Origin: Pseudopedobacter sp035496935
GTDB lineage: Bacteria; Bacteroidota; Bacteroidia; Sphingobacteriales; Sphingobacteriaceae
Assembly (NCBI GenBank): GCA_035496935.1
Contig: DATJED010000014.1
Span: forward strand, 310,001-374,000
Direction: 5' to 3'
Length of the DNA stretch: 64,000 nucleotides
Positions 43,692 to 51,243 of the stretch are shown here, piece by piece; positions within the stretch are counted from its first letter, which is position 1, and every line of letters starts with the position of its first letter. The translations under genes were made by a program, and so were the position numbers. Under the pieces are notes generated by a model. It worked only from the letters and a program-made list of their open reading frames with translations, made no database searches and was not told where the DNA came from.

Positions 43692-43779
43692 AAGTGATAA
43701 GTTCAGGTAGTTAATATAGGGATATTATTTTTTACTTGATATTTACCTAAATTAGTTTTAGTATTGAATAAACCTAATT

Positions 43780-45558
43780 ATGCCTATCACCCCAAACGTT
43801 TATCAAATTCAAAAAGACCATCACGAATTATTGGGTTTAAGTACCCTTGAAATTATTGAAAGCATCGTTAATAAAGGTCGAATGAAATTACAATTCGACA
43901 AGGTTTTTGATCCCAACGAGCTATCGACTTTCCAGCGGGATGATTTTACTTATCATTTGTTTTTGATAAATACGGCTGAGCATGAATCAGACTGGTCAGA
44001 ATTTTTGCCTGAGGAGCTAACGGCGAATAATGATTTTACGCAACAAAAATTGTCCTTGTTGTTATTTGTAGAAACCGAGTTTCAACTTTACGTTGTGGTA
44101 GGTGGTAATGCTTACATGTTGATTATTCCATATATCGATCATGCTTTTGGTATCACCGCTTATGACCGGATTGTCGAACCGGACAAAGATGAATTAACAT
44201 CTATCCGAACACGGGGTATCACTGGACAACGCATCGGTATGAATGAGCAATTTAGGAATGAATACCGAATTATCAATTTTACAAGGTTCGGCAAATTACC
44301 TAAAGAGATTCATGTTAAGCTATGCCGTGAATCGACAGATATATATTTCCCGCGCTTAAAGAGTAAAGAGCGAGAGAGGCTGCAATTGACGGTGGGTGCG
44401 GGATTCAGAATTGGTAAAAACCTGAACTTCGATGGTTTACACCAATTAATTGAAGACTTAACGATCGTTGCAACACATCCGCCGAAAGAATACCTAAGTT
44501 CTTACCAACCGATAAATGATAATGAAGAAATTTATGAATTGCGAAAACTGTTGATTCATAAACTCTATAATAACCTCGCCGTAATTTACAATGGTAGTCG
44601 ATTGGCTAATGACCGATTCGATTTCGATTTTTGTAATCCTAACCGCATTGATCTTTTTTATGAGGCAGAGGCCTATCAAATAAAAGAAAAGACCGAAGAG
44701 GGTGGCTATAAGCTTTTCGCAACATTAAACAATCGAGAAGACATTTTCCGTTGTGTGATGGATCGCGCAGTTGAAACAGTCGGGATGAACAGTGAATACA
44801 AATTCAGCGATTACCTCTGGGGTGTCCATATCGCCGCACTTAAGGGCGACAAAGTAACTACGAGTTCTGGGTTTATGTTTCATTTTGGTGCTGAGCTTTC
44901 TTACAAGAACAGTCCCGTATTTTTAATTGACACCAAATGGTATTTCCTTAAAGAACAGTTCATCACAGATTTGATTACAAACGCCCAACATATTTTCCGC
45001 ACTTATCGAGCGCGACCAGAAATATTGAAGTTTCCGTGGGATAAAGATGAATTAGCTCAGGAAAGGCAATATAATATTTTGTATGATACAGAACCATGTT
45101 ACATCGTTTGTGACGCGCTGATCGTTGACAGTATTGAATTATGCGATGTAATGTACTATGACAAGAAAAACCTCTATTTATGCCATGTTAAAGCAGGCTT
45201 CAATTCTAAAGTACGCGAACTAACTAATCAAGTACAGATTTCTGCTAGGAGATTGAAAGAGGCACTTAATAATAACAACAATAGCTTTTTAGATCGTTTC
45301 TATGATAAATTAATCAATTCAGGTCGCAATCATAATGACCTTACCCCCAGTAAATTCAAACGCCTTTTCAAAAAGAACATCAATTACGTCCTTGCCATCG
45401 CCTCCACGTTAACTAAAGATTTGCCAATCGAAGACCATATGGATAAATACGATTCCAACATCGCTCGATTCTCACTTATCCAATGTTCTCAGGAAATGAC
45501 CGCTAGTTTTTTTCCTTTGTTAGTTTACCAAATACCACGCTATGAAGACCTGTCCTGA
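43780..45558 (+). CDS. DUF6119/TIGR04141-like sporadically distributed protein
   Basis: The 592-residue protein resembles the TIGR04141 (DUF6119) family, known for patchy distribution and frequent presence near defence genes. Characteristic blocks are LQLTVGAGFRIGKNLNFDGLHQLIEDL near 205 and the C-terminal part with CDVMYYDKKNLYLCHVKAG near 460, where Asp, His and Lys residues sit as in nuclease-like folds. It has been suggested to be a nuclease-like defence effector, but this is not proven. It is divergent from the Septu-like operon. Confidence 0.65.
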   Translation: MPITPNVYQIQKDHHELLGLSTLEIIESIVNKGRMKLQFDKVFDPNELSTFQRDDFTYHLFLINTAEHESDWSEFLPEELTANNDFTQQKLSLLLFVETEFQLYVVVGGNAYMLIIPYIDHAFGITAYDRIVEPDKDELTSIRTRGITGQRIGMNEQFRNEYRIINFTRFGKLPKEIHVKLCRESTDIYFPRLKSKERERLQLTVGAGFRIGKNLNFDGLHQLIEDLTIVATHPPKEYLSSYQPINDNEEIYELRKLLIHKLYNNLAVIYNGSRLANDRFDFDFCNPNRIDLFYEAEAYQIKEKTEEGGYKLFATLNNREDIFRCVMDRAVETVGMNSEYKFSDYLWGVHIAALKGDKVTTSSGFMFHFGAELSYKNSPVFLIDTKWYFLKEQFITDLITNAQHIFRTYRARPEILKFPWDKDELAQERQYNILYDTEPCYIVCDALIVDSIELCDVMYYDKKNLYLCHVKAGFNSKVRELTNQVQISARRLKEALNNNNNSFLDRFYDKLINSGRNHNDLTPSKFKRLFKKNINYVLAIASTLTKDLPIEDHMDKYDSNIARFSLIQCSQEMTASFFPLLVYQIPRYEDLS

Positions 45559-45682
45559 GATTTTTGTTCGCCTCACTCGCAAAGTTCAAAAACCGTTATG
45601 ACATCAAAAAAACTTATTTTTAAAAAATAAAACCGCTTAGAAATAAAAGAAACGCCGAAAAAATAAAAAAAAATTGTACTGC

Positions 45683-45702
45683 AAAAACTCTAACGAGTTT
45701 TT
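45683..45702 (+). promoter_or_regulatory. Hairpin just in front of the PD-(D/E)XK gene
   Basis: AAAAACTC and GAGTTTTT are inverted repeats around TAAC, followed by T and A residues, and end 15 bp before the ATG at 45718. It has terminator shape, so it could end the DUF6119 transcript or attenuate the next gene. Confidence 0.45.
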
Positions 45703-45717
45703 TATATATAGTGTGAT

Positions 45718-47163
45718 ATGACAACCATTGAACGAATTTTGAAAAAAAAGGGGCCGCTGATCAGCAGCGAGTTGGCACAACTACTAGCAAAAGCTGGTGA
45801 TATGAGTGTGAATACGGCCAGTCAAAATATATCGAGAGCAAAGGAAGTTTTCAAAATAAAAGGCTTTTTCAAAAGTAATCAGTCGTTGATCTATTTGCAA
45901 GCACATGCCGAAGAAGATCTGGTGTACCCAATTTTGGCAAAGCTTATGTATGAGCATGGATTGAAGTATTGGTATACCTTAAATGCTCTGCAACTACATC
46001 AAGGCATCATTAGCCAGAAATACTTGACCTGTTATACCAATTACCCGGTGATCCCTTTAAAGGGCCATTTGCCCTTTAAAATCGTGATGCAAAAATTTGT
46101 TGCCCAAAATATCGTGGTGTTTAACGGTGATGAATATATACTCTCAGCAAAGCTACGAGGAGGGCCACGCAATGGGATTATGAATAAAGCATTGGAAACC
46201 GTAAAGACATATGTGCTGGATAGTTTTCACAACATCACCAAAAATACTGGATTGATTAGTTATAATAGCGGTGAGTTGTTTGCAGAATACGGCAAATTCA
46301 ATTGGTGTTTTAAGGGCTTATCTCCGATAGTCGGGTTGCGTAACAACGAGAATAATTTTGGCTATTTGCTGGCTGATATTCTGCTTGGGGTCCCGATCTA
46401 CAAACAGGACGTTCTTTTTTTTATCGCTAAATTGGAGCATATCAAGAGTTTTAAGCGGGCGCCTCGCTTATTACCATTTCTTATAGTCGATGATCTGGAT
46501 AAGGAAGCCCTAGTGTTACTGAAACAAAAAGGGATCGTCGTGGGCTTTATTGGCGAATTATTCGGTGCGAAATATGCTGAAACACTTAAAGAGCTTTTGA
46601 CGATTTTGAACAATGCCGCCGCCAGCTTAAAAGCCGATCCCGAAAAGTATTTGGACTTGATTAAGCAGTTAAAAACCTATAATGAAGGCCTCTTAGGCAA
46701 TATTCGGGGTACGCTTTTTGAATATGCGGTAGGCCACATTCATGTATTGGATTGCCAAAGCATGGAGATTGGTCGGGAAATACTTGATCAGTCTGGAACG
46801 AGACACGAAATGGATGTTTTAGCGGTTTACAGTGACCGTATTGTGATTGCAGAATGCAAGGGCAAAAAGTCAGAAGTTGAGGAAGAAGATATCGAAGATT
46901 GGCTTACCCGTGCCATTCCTGCTTTTAGGGCTTGGGTGGATAAACAGGAAATTTATAAAAAGAAGCGTTTAGAATTTGAATATTGGTCAACTGGTGGCTT
47001 TGACGCTGATGCGACCGAAATGCTAGACGACGCGGTTTCCTCTTATCGGAAAAACAAGATCAGTTATTTTGGCCCGAAAGAAATCCGGCAAAAGGTAAAA
47101 GATATGGGGAACAAAAAACTAAAGGAAGCCCTTGATAATTATTTCCTTAAACCGGCTGTTTGA
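45718..47163 (+). CDS. Winged-helix/PD-(D/E)XK nuclease-like protein
   Basis: The 481-residue protein starts with a winged-helix-like segment (1-60) and ends with a restriction-endonuclease-like core: Glu335 in GTLFEY, Asp366 in RHEMDVLAVY and Glu379-x-Lys381 in IAECKGK. This is a complete PD-(D/E)XK set, so DNA cleavage is likely. I do not recognise the full-length family. It follows the DUF6119 gene by 159 bp in the same direction, and its last 17 bp overlap the end of the convergent GajB-like gene. Confidence 0.65.
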   Translation: MTTIERILKKKGPLISSELAQLLAKAGDMSVNTASQNISRAKEVFKIKGFFKSNQSLIYLQAHAEEDLVYPILAKLMYEHGLKYWYTLNALQLHQGIISQKYLTCYTNYPVIPLKGHLPFKIVMQKFVAQNIVVFNGDEYILSAKLRGGPRNGIMNKALETVKTYVLDSFHNITKNTGLISYNSGELFAEYGKFNWCFKGLSPIVGLRNNENNFGYLLADILLGVPIYKQDVLFFIAKLEHIKSFKRAPRLLPFLIVDDLDKEALVLLKQKGIVVGFIGELFGAKYAETLKELLTILNNAAASLKADPEKYLDLIKQLKTYNEGLLGNIRGTLFEYAVGHIHVLDCQSMEIGREILDQSGTRHEMDVLAVYSDRIVIAECKGKKSEVEEEDIEDWLTRAIPAFRAWVDKQEIYKKKRLEFEYWSTGGFDADATEMLDDAVSSYRKNKISYFGPKEIRQKVKDMGNKKLKEALDNYFLKPAV

Positions 47164-48172
47164 ATTTTTTGAAATGCTGATCGGATACTAAGGTCAAATT
47201 ACCTTTTGCGCGGGAGCAGGCAACGTATAGTTTGTTGCGGGTTTGGGTGGGTAGTTCCTGGATTTTGTTAGTTTGCAAATGGCTCCAGGTCTTTCCATTA
47301 AGAACGACACAAACGTCGTTATACTTGTCTTCGCCTTTACAGTCACCCCAATTTTTAGAATAGCAGTTGTATTTGTGATGTTCCTGATAGAAAAGCTTAA
47401 CGATCTGGACGTCATTATATAGCGCTATGGCTGTTTGTTCGTCGCTGACAATTGTTACTATTTTTTGATCGGTTCGGTGCGACCCAATTTGAATGCCTAT
47501 TTGCGAGGTGATAAAATCGCAGATCGAGGGACTGCAACGATGGCTTTTGATTAGCGTGGTTGAATCAGTTGTGATACCCATGCTTTTAAATTGGGTCTGG
47601 TATTTGGCATAATCATCATGCAGGCTTTTATTTACGCTGCCATCGCGGCTGGTGTCGAAGGTGTGCTGGTAAAAGTCTCCCACGAACAAGATTTGAATTT
47701 GAGCGGCTGCCAGCTGTTTTAAAAAATTAAAATCGTGGCCGGCAAAATCCTGTATTTCATCGATGAATAAAACATCAAAGTATTTAACTAGGCGCTGGCG
47801 CACTCGTTCTGCAACATCCCTTTCTTCCAGTAATTTGGCAATCCTATTGCTATATAAGCGTTGATAACTATCGAGGTAACGGGCGTCATTTTGGGCGTGG
47901 AGATTGGGGTTCGGTTTCCAGTTGATGCCTTTTGCTTTTAGTTTGTAGGATAAAAACGGGCGATAACAAAATTGATATAAAAAATTGAAGTAGGTATAAA
48001 CTTTGATGTTTTGCGGGTAGTGGCCGAACTTGTGCAGTAAACCGTCTTGCAAATTATTAAAATTACTGATCGTGTACGTCAGGAGGATAGCCCTGCTTTC
48101 TAAATTTAGCTGATTTAAAATGTAGGTGGTCTTACCGGCACCGGCTACGGCAAACATCACTTTCTTATCCAT
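47147..48172 (-). CDS. UvrD-like helicase, short GajB-like
   Basis: The 341-residue protein has a UvrD-family Walker A (AGAGKTT at 10-16), a Walker B DEIQD at 138-142, LIKSHRC near 206 and a C-terminal motif (LYVACSRAKGNL). It is shorter than usual GajB (about 500), mainly by lack of the 1B/2B insertions. It overlaps the GajA-like gene by 16 bp, so both act together as in Gabija. It is the last gene of the seven-ORF operon. Confidence 0.78.
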   Translation of the reverse strand: MDKKVMFAVAGAGKTTYILNQLNLESRAILLTYTISNFNNLQDGLLHKFGHYPQNIKVYTYFNFLYQFCYRPFLSYKLKAKGINWKPNPNLHAQNDARYLDSYQRLYSNRIAKLLEERDVAERVRQRLVKYFDVLFIDEIQDFAGHDFNFLKQLAAAQIQILFVGDFYQHTFDTSRDGSVNKSLHDDYAKYQTQFKSMGITTDSTTLIKSHRCSPSICDFITSQIGIQIGSHRTDQKIVTIVSDEQTAIALYNDVQIVKLFYQEHHKYNCYSKNWGDCKGEDKYNDVCVVLNGKTWSHLQTNKIQELPTQTRNKLYVACSRAKGNLTLVSDQHFKKFKQPV

Positions 48173-49716
48173 TCGATCGCTTGTTTTATATAGTTAGGTA
48201 CCTTAATATTGCTGCTTTTTTTGTCCAGCAGTTCGAACGCCGCATCCGTTTTGTTTTTGGTCATATAATCTTGAACACTTAATGTAGTTCGTTCAGCGGC
48301 AAATAATTCTTCGCAAGTGTCCTTATTATCCTCGTAAAGACAAACCTCGAAAGTATGACGGGCATTATCGGTATCGCCAAAAACATGGATAATTTCACTG
48401 GTGAATTTTTTGTAGCGGTCTACGCAATACAATTGATAATCGTGATCGTTATCGCGGATGACAGCGGTTTTGATGCTGAGCAATTTCGCAAGTTCTAAAT
48501 AACGTTTAAAACTTGTTCCGCCGATGGAAATTACATGAACAAAATCGGCTTCCGGCACCGAATTACAAACTCTTTTATAAAATGCTTCCATCAACATAAA
48601 CTCGGCATCACCTTCGACCAACACCACCTTTTTGGATAGGATAAATTCCATGATGTTATTGTCCGGGGCTTTCATGAAAAATGTTGCCGTGGGCAGGCTC
48701 AGCTTATCAAGTAAAGCGACATTGCGAGAGTTATGGTTCAGTAGGATGGCTTTACGCAAATCCAGACGGGTACTGACCATCGTATTGTGTGTAGTAATGA
48801 AAACTTGTTTTTGTTCGGTATCCCTTATCTTTTGAATGAGCCTTTTCATGTGCTGGTGGCTCAAATGATTTTCCGGTTCTTCGATTAGAACTATATCGAG
48901 TTTACTATTCTTTTTATTGATTGCGAAATCTGTTTTGATAAAACACTGCCGGCCTTTGCCTTTGTTTTCAATATAGATATTGTCTTCTTTTAAGGTCAGG
49001 TCAGTCTCTAAGTTTGCTTTGGAATTATTGCGGATGGCAAACGCGTAATCCGTTAGTTTGTCGTTAAGGTCATGCAATATCGACTCTTTGAAAGCATCCT
49101 TATGTTTGCGGTACTCATTGTGATGTTTACTTTTCTCCGCATTATTAGCATTACTCCCGTACATCGATTTGACAAACTCTTTCGTTGCATATTCGTTGCT
49201 GATCTGAGAATTGTCTATCAACAGATGTTTGATATATTTTCGGTAGCCCGAATAAGGCAGCCCTGAAAACGTTTTGAAGGTCACTGCATAAAACTCATAA
49301 GGGAAGTTTGCTTCTGGTTGCTTTAAAATTTCCCGTATTTCTTTGCTGTATTCATGGTCAGGTTCGCACAACATGCGTAAGCCAATATAATTACGCTCCT
49401 CAGAATTCACTTCACCTTCCAAATCCATGTTCCCCTGCTCGTTCAGGTAGAGTTCAACAAACATCTCCGGTAGTTTGACATAAGCTTTATCGGATGCTAA
49501 AAATTCATCGATCACTTCCTGATTAAATAAACAATCCAAACCTAAGGTATCAACTTTACTGCGACTTCCGCTGAATACAATATCTATCGCGGTTAAAATC
49601 GAACTCTTTCCCGCCTCATTGTCGCCGATCAGCAAATTCAAATCCGGGTCGAATGGGCAACTAAAAGTGTCGAACCTTTTAAAGTTTTTAAGTTTGATTT
49701 TAGTGATACATTTCAT
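48157..49716 (-). CDS. OLD-family ATPase-TOPRIM nuclease, GajA-like
   Basis: The 519-residue protein has an ATPase half with Walker A GDNEAGKS at 31-38 and Walker B IVLIEEPENHLSH at 275-287, then a TOPRIM half with Glu368 in VVLVEGDAE and the acidic RDNDHD at 421-426. GajA is a DNA-nicking enzyme regulated by nucleotides, acting with GajB in Gabija. It is slightly shorter than GajA of Bacillus cereus. Its start overlaps the stop of a 31-aa ORF by 4 bp, and it is linked to Hachiman-like genes upstream. Confidence 0.82.
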   Translation of the reverse strand: MKCITKIKLKNFKRFDTFSCPFDPDLNLLIGDNEAGKSSILTAIDIVFSGSRSKVDTLGLDCLFNQEVIDEFLASDKAYVKLPEMFVELYLNEQGNMDLEGEVNSEERNYIGLRMLCEPDHEYSKEIREILKQPEANFPYEFYAVTFKTFSGLPYSGYRKYIKHLLIDNSQISNEYATKEFVKSMYGSNANNAEKSKHHNEYRKHKDAFKESILHDLNDKLTDYAFAIRNNSKANLETDLTLKEDNIYIENKGKGRQCFIKTDFAINKKNSKLDIVLIEEPENHLSHQHMKRLIQKIRDTEQKQVFITTHNTMVSTRLDLRKAILLNHNSRNVALLDKLSLPTATFFMKAPDNNIMEFILSKKVVLVEGDAEFMLMEAFYKRVCNSVPEADFVHVISIGGTSFKRYLELAKLLSIKTAVIRDNDHDYQLYCVDRYKKFTSEIIHVFGDTDNARHTFEVCLYEDNKDTCEELFAAERTTLSVQDYMTKNKTDAAFELLDKKSSNIKVPNYIKQAIEWIRK

Positions 49717-49808
49717 TCCACAACGATACTATTCATAAATTTCTCAATTTCGGTGCCTGCGAATGGTTTTAATTCAAAATTCGTAACGGTAAAATACCTA
49801 TCCTTCAT
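49713..49808 (-). CDS. 31-aa ORF linking the 231-aa and GajA-like genes
   Basis: This frame is too short for usual gene finding. Its ATG at 49808 forms an ATGA overlap with the stop of the 231-aa gene, and its TGA at 49713 forms a second ATGA overlap with the GajA-like start. Without it a 90-bp gap would interrupt an otherwise overlapping operon. The peptide starts Met-Lys-Asp-Arg-Tyr-Phe and ends Ile-Val-Val-Glu; it may pair with either neighbour or serve translational coupling. No family is recognised. Confidence 0.6.
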   Translation of the reverse strand: MKDRYFTVTNFELKPFAGTEIEKFMNSIVVE

Positions 49809-50500
49809 TTTTTTGATTTTTTATTCGTTAAATCACTGATTTTCCAAAGCTGGTAATTAATGCTGTATAGCAATTTAAAGGTTTTGCACGCTTCCTCCAA
49901 TAGAGCATCCCAATCGGTGTGGAAACTCCATTTGATGGTAAAATGGCCTACTTCCATAAAATCAGGTTGCTGGTAATTGCTCTGGTTCATTTTTTCGACT
50001 TGGTATAACATAAAGGTTCGCAGCATTTGAAACACCGTACTGGTCTTATTTTCGAAATAAGGTTTCTCTCCTGCACTCAAGCGTCCTATTGGAGAGAACT
50101 CAAATTCGCCATAGTGTTTTAATTCCAGGATCATTGCCCAGAATTCGTCGGTCATAAACCGGAGATTGTGTGCATGGTAAACATGGGTCTCTAAATAGAA
50201 GTTATCTTCGCTCGTACCCCAATAAAAGGTCATATCCATTTTTTCGGATTTCAGCAACAGTACTTGGCCAGCAATATTAAGTTGGCATTTGGAGGTATCC
50301 CATTTGTCCTTAAAATTACCGTAACTGAAAAAGTTTGTGGCGATGTCCATGAGCAATTCGTTACTTTGGAAAAAGATACGCTCATTTTCTTCCCGACTGA
50401 TGCTACCCGGATCAAATTGCATTTGCAGATACTCATCGAACTGGAGGTCCCAAGCTGGTTGTTTGTGGGTGTTTGTGGCAATGATTTTATCGATGTCCAT
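49805..50500 (-). CDS. 231-aa protein of unknown function in the composite defence operon
   Basis: No family is recognised. The protein is acidic with many aromatic residues and alternating strands and helices, and no membrane segment. Its ATG overlaps the stop of the ART-like gene by one base, and its stop overlaps the 31-aa ORF by 4 bp. The strict coupling suggests a structural or immunity partner for the ART-like protein or a bridge between the Hachiman-like and Gabija-like halves. Confidence 0.6.
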   Translation of the reverse strand: MDIDKIIATNTHKQPAWDLQFDEYLQMQFDPGSISREENERIFFQSNELLMDIATNFFSYGNFKDKWDTSKCQLNIAGQVLLLKSEKMDMTFYWGTSEDNFYLETHVYHAHNLRFMTDEFWAMILELKHYGEFEFSPIGRLSAGEKPYFENKTSTVFQMLRTFMLYQVEKMNQSNYQQPDFMEVGHFTIKWSFHTDWDALLEEACKTFKLLYSINYQLWKISDLTNKKSKK

Positions 50501-51243
50501 TAAAGGCGTGTTAAATAATACTCAAAATCTCTATTTTTAGGATTACCGCTAAAATCGACTTCATAAAAACGCAAGTGTTGGTTGGGCACTGGTTTAACGA
50601 TGCAAAAATTGCAGAATTGTAGTTGTTCGAATTGCTCTTGTTGAGGTAGTTTCGGTAATGTTTTACGCATACGCTCCAACATGCCAGTTGCATCGCCGCC
50701 ATCTTCTAGCAACAACGCGCTATCTGGTACCGTCATCACTTCGATCATAATGGGCTTGGCCGGTTTTTCCAAATGTTGCCGAATACCCATGACGTTTAAG
50801 CCCTCAGGAAACTCGGGTTCGTTACCATCATTAATCAATACACTCAGTAAGATCAAAAATTTTTCCAATAACTCACTCCCGACCTTATTCAAACAAGCAT
50901 AATAGGCGGCGCGCTGTGCGCTCGCTGAAACATAAACACCGTCGTGGCGATAATTCAATAAACGACCTTCACATAGCATATCGCTTTGCGCGATTGCGGC
51001 TTCAATAGAGGTGCGATTAATATCTAAAACCGGGTGCCAGATATTTTGTTGCTGAATACGCTGATAGAGGAAAGTTAGCATTGCCAGCAATTTATAATCT
51101 TTAGCCGGGCTTATTGTTCCCAAGCCGGTTTGACGAATGGAGTCCAAAAAAATTGTGGAAGTGCCATGCCATAAACTGGAGCCATTCCAGCTGACGTCTT
51201 TATAAATATCAAGGTTCATCGGTGATCTGTTTAGGTTTTTCAT
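50500..51243 (-). CDS. ADP-ribosyltransferase-like protein in the defence operon
   Basis: The 247-residue protein has LWHGTS at 24-29 followed by the LDSIRQTGLG helix, and GVYVSASAQRAAYYA at 102-116. His-Gly-Thr plus a Tyr-containing Val-Ser strand is the pattern of ART-fold (PARP/DarT-related) proteins; the third acidic residue is not certain. The start overlaps the HamB-like gene by 35 bp, or 11 bp if the Met at 51219 is used. An ART in this place is not part of Hachiman or Gabija. It could modify a target on infection. Confidence 0.6.
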   Translation of the reverse strand: MKNLNRSPMNLDIYKDVSWNGSSLWHGTSTIFLDSIRQTGLGTISPAKDYKLLAMLTFLYQRIQQQNIWHPVLDINRTSIEAAIAQSDMLCEGRLLNYRHDGVYVSASAQRAAYYACLNKVGSELLEKFLILLSVLINDGNEPEFPEGLNVMGIRQHLEKPAKPIMIEVMTVPDSALLLEDGGDATGMLERMRKTLPKLPQQEQFEQLQFCNFCIVKPVPNQHLRFYEVDFSGNPKNRDFEYYLTRL

